Shown here piece by piece: positions 45,601 to 52,899 of a stretch of DNA of 64,000 bases. This DNA comes from Lepisosteus oculatus (lineage: Eukaryota; Chordata; Actinopteri; Semionotiformes; Lepisosteidae). A model generated the notes under the pieces. It was not told the DNA's origin, made no database searches, and saw only the letters and a list, made by a program, of their open reading frames with translations. The stretch is taken from NCBI RefSeq assembly GCF_040954835.1, contig NC_090697.1:7948501-8012500 (forward strand), given 5' to 3'. Position 1 is the stretch's first letter. Each line of letters starts with the position of its first letter. The position numbers and the translations under genes were made by a program.

Positions 45601-47673
45601 AACATGGGCTTATACAGTAAGTGCAGCGGTGTGTTTTGCGGTTTCCCTCTCAGGCTGGTATAACAGGCTGTACATCAACTTCACTCTGCGGCGCCACATC
45701 TTCTTCTTCCTGCTCCAGACCTACTTCCCGGCCACTCTGATGGTCATGCTGTCCTGGGTGTCCTTCTGGATCGACCGCAGGGCCGTACCAGCTCGAGTCC
45801 CTTTGGGTGAGGACGTCTTTTCAAAGCCAGTACTGGCTTCAGTGGGGAAATGAGAAAGATCTGAGGGAGTCATGTTGACTTATAACAGTATTTCTATCGA
45901 CACCTCCATGCACGCTGTTTGCACTGGTTTCCTATATAATTTATAGCAAGCTGCTCTCTGCAGCCATATCAGCTGCCGCCAAGTCTCGTGGGTGTTTCTG
46001 GTCCTCCCATTCGCTGGCCACAGCCCTGCCTTCTGCCTTCCATTGGCCGAGCAGCAGCCGGAGCCCCGGGGCCCCGTGTTAACGAGGGTGCTCTCTGGCT
46101 GTGTGACAGGTATCACCACGGTGCTCACCATGTCCACCATCATCACCGGAGTCAACGCCTCCATGCCCAGGGTCTCCTACATCAAGGCGGTGGACATCTA
46201 CCTCTGGGTCAGCTTCGTCTTCGTGTTCCTGTCGGTGCTGGAGTACGCCGCCGTCAACTACCTGACCACCGTGCAGGAGAGGAAGGAGAGAAAGATACGA
46301 GACAGGGTAAGATCTGTCAAGTGCCGGAGCAGGAGGAGGAATTCCAGATGTGGGTAGGATCCCTATTATTGTAGCACACAAGTTCTGCTGTCGCTGGGAA
46401 GGGGGAGGGAAAGTGTCGAGAGGCTCATTCAGTAAAGGTGCTTGCTGCAAGAGTAGGTTGAGCCCAGATGTACCAAATCTATGCCTCATTAAGCCTACAT
46501 TAATTAAGCTCTTGTCACTAGCTGACTTTGATGGTGTTCTGGAGCAACAGGACACAGAAGTGACACCAGGCTGGTGGGATTTGTCTTAGCCAGGACAGGA
46601 CAGTCAGAGACACAGTGATGCATCTTTCCAGGTGCCTGCCGGCACACACAGAGGTATCAGTCAGGGATGTACTTGAACTGGAGAATACACTCCTGTTAGG
46701 CCTTGTGGGGCTGATGAAGTGTCACGTGACAAGCTCTAGAGCAGCATGACCACATGTCACTTTCTTAAGTTGTTACAGGAGACGTTGCCAGAAAGATGAG
46801 CCTTAACACAACTGGTGGGCCCAGATTGGGTGGGTGTGTAGCATAAATATTGATGAAAGAGTTTAAATCTGAGATCTCAAGAGAATGGGAGGTGAGAATA
46901 GGCCCTGCATCGATAAACCTGTTTATTTCAAATGCGTAAGGCTCAAATCTCTGGAGTGGAGCTGCACTAGAGTGCAAGCTGCAAAGGATCTACCACCTTC
47001 TAGATTCTCTCTCCACTCATTCTTTTGAAAACTCTCAGTTCTTTCACAGATTCCAGCTCTTTTTGAGTTAGGAGCGTTTAGTTAAAGAAAGAGGCCCTTT
47101 CACATCTGTCATTTCCTGCACAGTAGTACGCAACTTTTCTGGGCATTTCCAAAAGTTCCGCTCTCCCTCCTGGAACGGACAGGCAAGAGGGCCGAGACAG
47201 GCCGAGCAGAGTGAACACCTTCATTAGAAGACAGGTCACCCCGAGTCGATAAAGGCGACAGTTTAACGAGCGACCACTCCCTAAGCCTGATGCGCGATCG
47301 CGTCGAGGTGAGACGGCTGTCCTGTGCTGGGCACGTTCAGTAGGCGGGTGACCTGTGCGATCCGTGTTTCCGCCGGCAGCTCCCCTGCACCTGCGGCCTG
47401 GCACATCCCCGGCAGCTGATCATGGGAACCAGCTACAGCGACGTCGACGTCAACACCACTGGGACCTACGGCGTGCCCGAGAACGGGGAAAAGCAGGAGA
47501 GGATCTTAGTGCACCTGGCGCTGGGGGATGATCGGACGACGAGTAGAAGGAAGAACTCAAGAAGTTACGTGAGCATGTGGATCGACACGCACGCCATCGA
47601 CAAGTACTCCCGCATCATCTTTCCTGGTGCCTACATCCTCTTCAACATCATCTACTGGTCCATCTACTCTTAG
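15537..47673 (+). CDS. gabrr1: GABA receptor rho1 subunit, ten coding exons
   Basis: Subunit of the pentameric GABA-gated chloride channel (GABA-C / GABA-A-rho type), a Cys-loop receptor of the neuronal plasma membrane and best known from retinal bipolar cells. Coding exons: 15537-15640, 31734-31793, 33620-33726, 38692-38759, 40261-40484, 44906-44988, 45101-45241, 45654-45806, 46110-46306, 47380-47673. They sum to 1431 nt, or 476 residues, close to the roughly 480 of human rho1. A hydrophobic leader lies at residues 4-18. The extracellular ligand domain follows, with Cys-loop cysteines C195 and C209. TM1 is about 278-299, TM2 309-329, TM3 340-362 and TM4 457-475. TM2 carries proline at 2' (P312), as in rho1; rho2 has serine there. 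The 83-bp and 153-bp exons match the classic GABA-receptor exon sizes. The start is the first ATG of a signal-peptide exon in a gcgccATG context. Untranslated exons and promoter are not resolved. Confidence 0.96.
17880..18150 (-). mobile_element. Degraded LINE fragment
   Basis: ggttagtagctaactgatcc (17898) and cactgtcttgaagatgtaaa (18120) match the tail and C-terminal parts of the 25310-26760 LINE in the same order. The rest is unrecognisable. Gabrr1 intron 1. Confidence 0.4.
19230..19445. repeat. Fragment of a common vertebrate DNA-type repeat
   Basis: Contains tggatgaattctggcccatt, tttacagaagtgcttcatg and cacatcccaatagggttt, a pattern I recognise from widespread fish repeats of DNA-transposon type. 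No ends or coding sequence were seen, and the family name is not assigned. Confidence 0.4.
19448..19740 (-). mobile_element. tRNA-derived SINE, copy 1
   Basis: On the minus strand it has a tRNA-like head with A-box-like (gctcaggatctgcgcc) and B-box-like (ggttcaaac) motifs, then a core with ggcccctgagcaaggccctt and actgctccagggga, and a tail ending in ccaataaagtgatctt. The core resembles conserved-centre fish SINEs (V-SINE type), which is recognition only. Confidence 0.75.
19858..20121 (+). repeat. Unclassified 280-bp repeat, copy 2
   Basis: Second copy of the family at 13160-13434: cttggctgaggggcaatctc, ggccagaggac, accaaggggcagctgc and a GGTATATATGG box, in the same order. It lies between a SINE and an older CATCCATCC-type repeat in gabrr1 intron 1. 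Confidence 0.6.
20173..20512 (+). repeat. CATCCATCC-type interspersed repeat, full-length copy
   Basis: Starts atccatccatccattttctg, continues accgcttcatccagttcagg and gggtacaccctggtcaggac, and ends with a ccactgggcactgtccgctg block. This is a very common fish repeat, probably the 3' part of a LINE. All recognised body copies here run in the plus direction. Confidence 0.75.
20757..20795. repeat. GT-rich simple repeat
   Basis: Alternating tg runs (gtgtgtgtgtctgt) within a GT-rich stretch next to a purine-rich aaaaagaaaaagaaaaag run at 20825-20842. Confidence 0.7.
20921..21056. repeat. Inverted repeat bounding a GC-rich segment
   Basis: aggggggtgtccagtgtg at 20921-20938 is mirrored by cacactggacacgcccccct at 21037-21056 with a 2-nt difference. 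The wider block from about 20511 is GC- and GT-rich, begins TGTGACAG and has no recognised identity. Confidence 0.6.
23387..23926 (-). mobile_element. Solo LTR with 5-bp target duplication and internal minisatellite
   Basis: A 540-bp block starting TGTCACGA and ending TCGTGACA, flanked by AAATC on both sides (23382-23386 and 23927-23931). Minus orientation is suggested by a TTAAAAG box near its minus-strand 5' third. It shares the terminal TGTCACG motif with the 9165-9494 LTR but differs in body and length. It lies in gabrr1 intron 1 and carries a 7-bp tandem array at 23713-23768. Confidence 0.85.
23713..23768. repeat. 7-bp minisatellite (GCGGAGG)n
   Basis: About eight uninterrupted copies of a GGGCGGA unit inside the solo LTR. 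The pure array is G-rich on the plus strand and likely variable in length. It was probably amplified after the LTR inserted. Confidence 0.9.
24366..24560 (+). mobile_element. 3' fragment of the same SINE family
   Basis: Plus-strand copy of the body and tail of the SINE at 28741-29157: ggcttcatcactctgttctc, catccaggtggggctgcaca, ctttgagtggagtgtccaga, then an ATTATTAATTA end. The 5S head is missing. Confidence 0.75.
25310..26760 (-). mobile_element. Degraded non-LTR retrotransposon (LINE)
   Basis: Minus-strand reading shows an RT motif at about 25995-26065 ([20 protein letters not shown]) and a C-terminal block at 25650-25832 ([30 protein letters not shown]). The 3' end at 25310 reads like the common fish LINE tail ending ttaagttcttatgtta. 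Many stops and indels; inert. It is a different, CR1-like or L1-like lineage from the L2 copies. Gabrr1 intron 1. Confidence 0.7.
26990..27360 (+). mobile_element. Retroelement 3' fragment
   Basis: The plus strand reads [20 protein letters not shown], similar to the C-terminal end of fish LINE ORFs. An AT-rich tail with many gtttac motifs follows, ending tatggcaataaagttcaagt. The family is not assigned. Gabrr1 intron 1. Confidence 0.45.
28652..29330 (+). repeat. CATCCATCC-type repeat split by a SINE
   Basis: The left part (28652-28740: atccatctattttctaaccc, tatcccaacaagc) and right part (29160-29330: tgtctttgaattgtgtgagg, gagaaccctgagg, ctgagcgcagggccccagc) are the two halves of one repeat. 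The 5S-derived SINE at 28741-29157 separates them. Confidence 0.75.
28741..29157 (-). mobile_element. 5S rRNA-derived SINE (SINE3-like)
   Basis: Read on the minus strand, 29157-29039 matches 5S rRNA: CATATCACCCTG, AAGCTCAGCAGG, GAGCCTGGTCAGTAC and GGATGGGAGAC, including the internal pol III promoter. The body follows (ctggcttcatcactctgttc), and the tail ctttgagtggagtgtccaga ends in (ATT)n at 28741. This is the layout of 5S-derived fish SINEs. It has inserted into an older CATCCATCC-type repeat in gabrr1 intron 1. Confidence 0.85.
30459..30505. repeat. Short retroelement tail relic
   Basis: atagatagataatactttat followed by taatcccgtagggaatga is the tail motif common to several fish retroelements. 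Only about 45 bp remain, in gabrr1 intron 1. Confidence 0.4.
31734..31793 (+). CDS. gabrr1: gabrr1 coding exon 2 (N-terminal linker)
   Basis: A 60-nt exon between acceptor tgtccacAG and donor GTGAGT, phase 2 on both sides. It encodes [19 protein letters not shown], a basic and charged stretch that aligns by character with the linker before the PILRRSPDI motif of human rho1. As its length is a multiple of three, skipping it would keep the frame. It sits 16 kb from exon 1 and 1.8 kb from exon 3. Confidence 0.8.
32125..32255 (+). repeat. CATCCATCC-type repeat, degraded 3' part
   Basis: Shows tgtccttgggaggtgtctgg, gcacatgtaaactccagatg and a gagctgtgaagaagcaac end, matching the second half of the family with many changes. 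It lies about 330 bp after gabrr1 exon 2. Confidence 0.5.
33620..33726 (+). CDS. gabrr1: gabrr1 coding exon 3
   Basis: Encodes residues 56-90 with the rho-specific motifs [19 protein letters not shown] and [14 protein letters not shown] at the start of the extracellular domain. Acceptor is tcgttccAG and donor is G|GTGAGG. Confidence 0.96.
33845..34135 (-). repeat. Unclassified 280-bp repeat, copy 3
   Basis: Reverse-strand copy of the same family, just downstream of gabrr1 exon 3. Reading on the minus strand: cgcttggctgagg, ctggccagaggac, a GGTATTTATAG box, then ttcaataaactcc. The AATAAA after the TATA-like box is LTR-like. Confidence 0.6.
35319..35608 (-). mobile_element. tRNA-derived SINE, copy 2
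   Basis: Same family and orientation as 19448-19740, with the ggcccctgagcaaggccctt core and a B-box-like ggttcgtatcc. It lies in gabrr1 intron 3. Confidence 0.75.
36942..38572 (+). mobile_element. Tc1/mariner transposon with full terminal repeats
   Basis: A complete 1631-bp element flanked by TA dinucleotides (36940-36941 and 38573-38574). The terminal inverted repeats are about 215 bp and nearly identical. Each carries an outer and an inner copy of the TATTCGGCCCC motif, the IR/DR layout of Tc1 elements. It sits in gabrr1 intron 3, 119 bp before exon 4, in the same orientation as the gene. Confidence 0.97.
37333..38274 (+). pseudogene. Tc1-like transposase, truncated by one in-frame TGA
   Basis: A 313-residue frame encoding a DDE transposase that cuts and pastes DNA into TA sites. 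A paired-type helix-turn-helix lies at about 1-110 ([17 protein letters not shown]) with a GRPSKL basic motif. The catalytic residues are D152 (LWSDETK), D243 (QQDNDPKH) and E278 ([11 protein letters not shown]), a DD34E spacing. The frame stops at TGA 38272-38274, then continues for 25 more sense codons to a TAA at 38350-38352, which would bring the length to about 340, the family norm. A CGA-to-TGA change would explain it. No frameshift is seen. Confidence 0.93.
38692..38759 (+). CDS. gabrr1: gabrr1 coding exon 4
   Basis: A 68-nt exon encoding [20 protein letters not shown] and DM, the first beta strands of the ligand-binding domain. Acceptor is ttattctAG and donor is GTAAAC. It lies only 119 bp downstream of a 1.6-kb Tc1 insertion. 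Confidence 0.96.
38760..40260. other. gabrr1 intron 4, nothing recognised
   Basis: 1.5-kb intron with GT/AG ends. No repeat family or RNA gene recognised. Confidence 0.6.
40261..40484 (+). CDS. gabrr1: gabrr1 coding exon 5
   Basis: A 224-nt exon encoding residues 114-187, from [17 protein letters not shown] to GKVLYSL. It carries the [14 protein letters not shown] segment (loop A region) and an N-Q-S glycosylation sequon in STNNQSMTF. Acceptor is gtgtttcAG and donor is AG|GTAATA. Confidence 0.98.
41470..41640 (+). mobile_element. LINE 3' end fragment
   Basis: The plus strand reads [20 protein letters not shown], then [18 protein letters not shown] and a stop, the C-terminal end of the same LINE type as 25310-26760. 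Gabrr1 intron 5. Confidence 0.6.
41905..42185 (+). mobile_element. tRNA-derived SINE, copy 3
   Basis: Plus-strand copy: gtggctctgtggctaagg (A box), ggttgccagttcaaatccc (B box), the gggcccctgagcaaggccct core, and a tail ending in (ttatg)n. It lies in gabrr1 intron 5. Confidence 0.8.
43835..44075 (+). repeat. CATCCATCC-type repeat, 3' part
   Basis: Shows cacgtctttggactgtggga, gaaaacccac, catgcaaactccccac and gagctgtgaggtagcagc in the family order. Gabrr1 intron 5. Confidence 0.65.
44609..44884 (-). mobile_element. tRNA-derived SINE, copy 4, beside exon 6
   Basis: Same family on the minus strand. Short flanking duplications TACTATT are visible (near 44603 and 44887). Its tRNA-like end stops about 22 bp before the acceptor junction of gabrr1 exon 6. 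Confidence 0.8.
44906..44988 (+). CDS. gabrr1: gabrr1 coding exon 6 (Cys-loop)
   Basis: An 83-nt exon, the standard size in GABA receptor genes. It encodes the Cys-loop [15 protein letters not shown] (C195-C209, 13 residues between). Acceptor is tatcctcAG and donor is GTAAGT. A SINE ends about 22 bp upstream of the exon. Confidence 0.98.
45101..45241 (+). CDS. gabrr1: gabrr1 coding exon 7 (agonist-site loop B)
   Basis: Encodes residues 217-262: [18 protein letters not shown] and onward to LAFYSST. The [12 protein letters not shown] segment corresponds to the aromatic loop B of the GABA site, and N-D-S is a glycosylation sequon. Acceptor is attgtttcAG and donor is GTATTG. The preceding intron is only 112 bp. 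Confidence 0.98.
45654..45806 (+). CDS. gabrr1: gabrr1 coding exon 8 (loop C, TM1, TM2 start)
   Basis: A 153-nt exon encoding [16 protein letters not shown]1 ([20 protein letters not shown]) and the start of the pore helix, AVPARVPL. The proline at pore position 2' (P312) fits rho1. Acceptor is ccctctcAG and donor is G|GTGAGG. Confidence 0.98.
46110..46306 (+). CDS. gabrr1: gabrr1 coding exon 9 (TM2 and TM3)
   Basis: Encodes the rest of the pore helix ([15 protein letters not shown], with the conserved 9' leucine L319), the TM2-TM3 loop, TM3 and the start of the cytoplasmic loop, [11 protein letters not shown]. The exon is clearly GC-richer than the flanking introns. Donor is AGG|GTAAGA, phase 0. 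Confidence 0.98.
47380..47673 (+). CDS. gabrr1: gabrr1 coding exon 10 (cytoplasmic loop, TM4, stop)
   Basis: Encodes residues 380-476: a variable cytoplasmic loop starting [12 protein letters not shown], the conserved [17 protein letters not shown] motif, TM4 and a TAG stop at 47671-47673. The tryptophan at 446 (TGG, 47578-47580) replaces the arginine that human rho1 has in this motif. Acceptor is cgccggcAG. Confidence 0.97.
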   Translation, partial: LPCTCGLAHPRQLIMGTSYSDVDVNTTGTYGVPENGEKQERILVHLALGDDRTTSRRKNSRSYVSMWIDTHAIDKYSRIIFPGAYILFNIIYWSIYS

Positions 47674-48262
47674 TCCTGCAGTCCCATTGCTCGGAAACGA
47701 CTGCAGATCAATTGGTTTCTAACTCAAGTGGCGATGCAATAATTCTTACTTTTTTAGTACCATTGTCTACCGATTTTAAAATCGGCTTCTAGCAAGAACA
47801 CTTCAGGTTTTTAAATCGTGTTGAAACTTTGAAAGTTGAATTGCAGTCCAGATATAAATGTCAGATATACACGGCTGTACTCTAAGGAGGAGGCATTGGG
47901 GGAGATTTAGACCAATGGACGTGAACGTGGGAAAGCATCACTATCGAATTGGCCGTCTACCCTACAGTTCGCACTGCCGCAGGAAGTGTGCAGGTTTTCA
48001 ATAGCTCCTAAACAAAATGGCAAGTGTAGAACGTGTAGTGGAATGTAAACATTTCAATTACCATATAGGTGTCACAGAAACCTTTGACAATGAGCCAAAA
48101 AAGAACAACTAGATAATGCGTTTTCTCTGGAGCATATCCACGCAATCACTAGTGTTAAAGAAACATAGTCGTGGCTAGTTGAAAATACAGTGTAAAACTT
48201 TTTCCCACCATTTCTCACTTAAAATTATAACCTTTTCCCACAGTTTCTCAGTCCTAATGTAG

Positions 48263-48268
48263 AATAAA
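48263..48268 (+). promoter_or_regulatory. Candidate gabrr1 polyadenylation signal
   Basis: This is the first AATAAA I see downstream of the gabrr1 stop, about 590 nt away. It would give a plausible 3' UTR, but no transcript evidence is available and later signals are possible. Confidence 0.25.
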
Positions 48269-48995
48269 CGCACAAACAACACAGAACAACATTTTTATCT
48301 TTATTTTTATCTTTTCCCCCACAGCTTTTTATCTTTAGCAATGCAAAACCCGAGAGGTGTACTTTTGACATTGAAATTCATGCTATAAACTATAACTGTA
48401 ACCTCTCAGGGCTACAATGAAAGGTCTTCAGGGCCACCTGTTTGTGACCCCTGCCTTATAGGAAGGATACGGTGAAAGGAAACCCTGTTCAGACTCCTAT
48501 ACAGTACACGGAGCACCAAAACAAACTTAGAACATCCACAAATTCACATTAGGAAAATGCACAACTGCGACACGTGCTTTGCACTGGGTCTCATTCCTCA
48601 TAGACCCTGAACCTGTACTGTCTGTGCCTGTTCACTGGTCTCTGAGCCCCAGATGCCGCAGGTCGGGGCTGCTCATACCCCAGATTTCCAGTGGGGCCCA
48701 GGTCTCATTGCCATGCCATAAGAAAGCTATTGTATTGCTGCTGGAATCCAGTCATGTCACAATGCCTCAGGAGAAAGTCAAGAAATAGAGCAGTAAGACC
48801 ACTGCTCTTCCCAGTTTATATCAGTGACATACTGACGGTGCAAAGGTGAGGTGATTTAATACGCAAGGCAAAAAGGTCACAGTCAGTAATAAACAATCAA
48901 TTCATCCAAATGATACCAGAAAGCTTTTCATCAATATCCACAATACATAGAGTATAATTCATTTTTTTCTGAATTCATTGCACATTTATTTCTAT

Positions 48996-49300
48996 CAATC
49001 CATTTCCTAATGACTTAAACAATTCTGGGGCGCAGGGGAGCCACAGCCAATCTCTGCAAGCCAAGGGCACAAGGTGGGGTACACCCTGTAGGGGCTGCCA
49101 GTCCATCACACACACCCTCACACCAGGTCCCGTTTCCCCAGATGCTTATGGACCTTCCAGCACGCCTGTGAGACAGGAAACCCGCGCGAACACGGGGAGA
49201 ATATACAAGCTCCACGCACACAGCGCCCCAAATCTGGAACTGAACCCAGGGCCTCAGAGCTGGAGCTCTGCAATGATCACGACTGTGGAGCTGTGCCCCT
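48996..49300 (+). repeat. CATCCATCC-type repeat copy
   Basis: Starts tcaatccatttcctaatgac, then gcgcaggggagccacagcc, gtggggtacaccctgtaggg, gaacacggggagaatataca and ctgaacccagggcctcag. In the intergenic space between gabrr1 and pm20d2. Confidence 0.7.
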
Positions 49301-52300
49301 CACATTTACTTCATTGTGCTTATCTTTCATTAAAAGAAGTGACGATCTGATGGCTCAGTATATATAAATCCCTCCAATTCATCAGTGTCACTGGCTTGAG
49401 AAGACAGCTCTGTGATGAAAACGTTTCTCCAGATGCTGACCATATATCATTGAAAATGTTTAGGAGACCACAAGGAAATTGTACATTTTTAGATACTTAG
49501 GCTGCGTTAATACCTGATTGTAGTATTTGTGGAAACTGACACTCAGGACTACAAGTCACATTCTGTAGTTACAGGTTCGGCATTTTACTACTGATGTTAT
49601 TGTTCCCTGAAAAATGCAATGTCCGTGTTTTTACACTGACATTTTTAAAACCGCGTTAAACACTTTTGAACCTCCGATGGTCCAAAGGCCACACTTTCCT
49701 TCTCCTTTCCCCAAATCTTCCATATACTAACACACTTCAGGGAGGACCTATTACAACAGTGATTTTATTTTTTTAGTGTGAGTTATTGAACAGATTAATT
49801 TATTTTACATTTCCCAGCAAAGATCACGTCTCAACTTGTGAACCTAGAATGCCACAACTTTTAAGTTTCTCCTTTGTCAGCCTTTTCACCTCAGCTGCTC
49901 TGAAACAACAAGACAAGCGAGCCAGGCTGGTGACCCAAGTGTTTATAATCCGTGAAAGTATGGCGGTTAACAGTCTTCGCAATCATTCGAAGTTTTTAAG
50001 TCCTGAACATTTGCTATTAAAAAGAGGAGTAGAGATCGATATTACAACAGTTAAAAAAACTAAATGTAGCAAACGATGCCCTCTGGTGGTAGTATGCTGT
50101 ACATCATCGTTCAACAGAGGGCTTTAAATTAGATTTCCTTCAGCGTTTTGGTACCATAGGTCCCGAAAACCTTTTGCTTTGAATTTTGGAAATTAAATAG
50201 ATTTTTTAACAATAAGGCAGATTTTCTTTATATATACATAGACCATTGAAATACCTAAATAAAATCTTTTCAGAGGAAATAAAGGCTCCACATACTCCCC
50301 TAAAACGTTACAAGTGTAGAAGTGAGCAACTAAACCACAATTTATTTAAAATACAAATATGTTGACATTTTGAGTTACATTTCTTTGTAAATGAATCTGA
50401 AATGCATTTATAATTGTATAATTCATCCACTTTTTCTGACTAAATAGCTGGCTTACAGCACTACCTGAAATGATTTGCGCAACTATTATGATGCATTTAT
50501 TGTCGACTTCAGTATTTGAGCTTAGTGCTCATACTAACTTGAGTTCTTGAATGTCTTGCATAGTATTTTGTGTCTTTCAGTCTGATAGTGCACAAAACAA
50601 ACCAGGAACATCTGAAACCTTTTTTTTTTTTTCGTGGACTTCATGGATGCTTCCAGATAACATAGTACTGTTCAATTCTGTGCTTCGTTTTCATTTAGAA
50701 GGATAAATACTGGGAAAACACTGTTGCAGTGCTCTGAAGAATGGTCTTAAATCTTTTGTAGGTTTGGAAAATGTATTGTAGTTAAACTGTCTTTATCATT
50801 CCTAAAATCTAAGGCCGTAAGCAACAGACTGATTAGCTTAGACTGCTAGAGATACTATCAGAGATAGCATTTGTCCTTAGAAAGAGGAGTCAGTGCAGTA
50901 GAGTGTTTTGTAGATGCTCCTGGTAGCATTTAAAACATGTTTTATCTGTCTTATTTGTAATCATTTTAATTAACTGATTTGTATATACTACTTCACCAAT
51001 ACGTTGAATCTGGAAAAGCTTGAAGTGCTCAGCTGAAATGATCACTGTGTTGCAAACTGTCGTGCTGTATGTGAACATGCAGGTTTTTATATTTGTTTCC
51101 TTACCAGGGACCTCCAGGGTGTCTTGCTTTTATATTTGCTATTGTTTTTAAATAACGTTAACTTTTTCTTGTCACACTTTTTTATTTTTAAGCCAGATCA
51201 TGTTTGAGTTTTGGAAGAATGGCATGTTGTCTTTCTGCAAGATTTCAGATGTGACCCCCCGAAACCGTTAATAAACCGACAACAATTTTTCAGACTAGAA
51301 TTTGCTTTTTTGTGCCCAATTTCTTATGTGCCACTTGAAATATGGAAAGCACAATTTTGTGAACAGGTTGAAAAGACATTAAATTCTGAAAGATTAACTA
51401 TTATTGTCAGAATGAACCCGATTTGTTATTTTCCTAATATGAGGTAACAGATCTGTGTTCACTTTGTGAGAGATGTAGTTTAGTGAAGATAAAATGTACT
51501 TCAAAACACTCCACTTTTGTCTTTATTCAATTGTTTCTTGCCATAATTTAAGTATTCCATTTCTAATTTAAAAATCCATTTACCTTCATAGAGGAAAGTT
51601 TATATGCAAATTATACTTTTGTACTAAAAGGAAGCACAAAGACTAAAAACTGTGACATCATACTGTCCTGCAGCAGTCAGAAAACTGAATAAGAGGATAC
51701 ACCTGTATTTGTGGGAATACACCTGTATTCAGGGTAGTTAGAACAGCTGAAATATCTGGTCCTGGCAAGTCCAAGAAATGGAAACAAGTTTTTTAGTGTA
51801 CTACCAACCTAAAGTGTCCTGCTAAATACAGTACTTTTTTTTTCCCCCAAAAATGGGTGATATTTGTATTTAATATCTACAGGCCTCCAGCCTATCTGGA
51901 GTTCCCTCACAGTTCAAAGCCATCAAAGTGATCTGTTCTTCTCAACAAGTCTATAAATGAGTATAAATGCTTTCACTTAAAGCATCAGCGAGATTAAAAA
52001 TAACAAGCAATTCAAAACCTCACTATAATTGAACAGAGGTCCTTCCACTCACCAACCTCTCTGCCTTAAATATTACCTGCCTTGGCTTTGAGACTTGACT
52101 AGGATTCTTCGAGACTCCTCTCCTGAAGCTTCTCTTTGAAGTTAGTCTAAGTCTAAGTCCTAAATTTAGTCTTTAATTTAGTCTGAGTCCTAAAGCAGTT
52201 CAGAGTGCAGCACTTTTGTCTTGGGAGGTGAAGGCCAGGAGGGTGTTGGATGAGCCTTGTTGAGGAGGGATTTTCCAGGTTGGCTTTCCTGAGGCCGGTG

Positions 52301-52696
52301 CGTCTTTGGTGGATTAAATATGTCCTCTTGTAGCAGGAGGTGTGGAGCAATGGCCAGCGTTCACATTGTGCTCCCGGTCAGTACCCAGGCTTGCCTGGAC
52401 AAGCTGCTGCCTGACGATTCATTAAAAAGTAAAACAAAAAGGAAAGATGCCACCCTTATTTCCACTGTCAGTCCTTAAAAGCTCCATCAGGAGAGCTTGC
52501 ACGTCACAATCCAATAAAATATCAAAGTTGTAAAGGTAACACACTATAAAAAGTCTCAAGCAAAAAAAAAGTCTATGCAGCATATGTAGTACAAAAGGCC
52601 ACTGGTACAATGTTTGACAGTAGAAAGAGTGTTACAGTGATGGTGAACAGTGAATAAAAGCAGGTGCCTGGCTGGACAGCAGCCTGGTGCTCTGGT

Positions 52697-52899
52697 TCAC
52701 TGAGACGCCCCACTGCAGTGCACAGAGTTTGACTCTCTGCCCTGTTCTCTCCTTCGCAGCTGTCTTTCCTCACTCCGCTTGGCCAGCGCAAAATCCTCCT
52801 TCACCTGCTTCAGCAGCTCCGGGCTGAAAATCAGGTCCAGGGCCGTCATCAGCAGGGCTTTAGCAGTTCTCAGGGTGTAAAACTGAGCCTTCTCTGAAC
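52697..52899 (-). CDS. pm20d2: pm20d2 coding exon 7 with stop
   Basis: Encodes residues 382-447, [20 protein letters not shown], then a charged tail [19 protein letters not shown], ending at TGA (52699-52697). Acceptor is ctcctgcAG. The tail is longer and more basic than the human C-terminus; the human tail also runs out into a charged helix. Confidence 0.93.

Larger units (their letters stand above)
47674..52696. other. Convergent intergenic region of gabrr1 and pm20d2
   Basis: Contains both 3' ends, one candidate AATAAA for gabrr1 (48263) and a CATCCATCC-type repeat (48996-49300). The rest is AT-rich with no exon-like ORF. Confidence 0.6.

Noticed and set aside
45992-46109. Open frame extending upstream of gabrr1 exon 9
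   Set aside because: Intron 8 happens to be open in this frame; the exon begins after the AG at 46108-46109, where homology starts.
46079-46555. 158-codon minus-strand ORF
   Set aside because: Antisense of gabrr1 exon 9, explained by the GC-rich coding exon.
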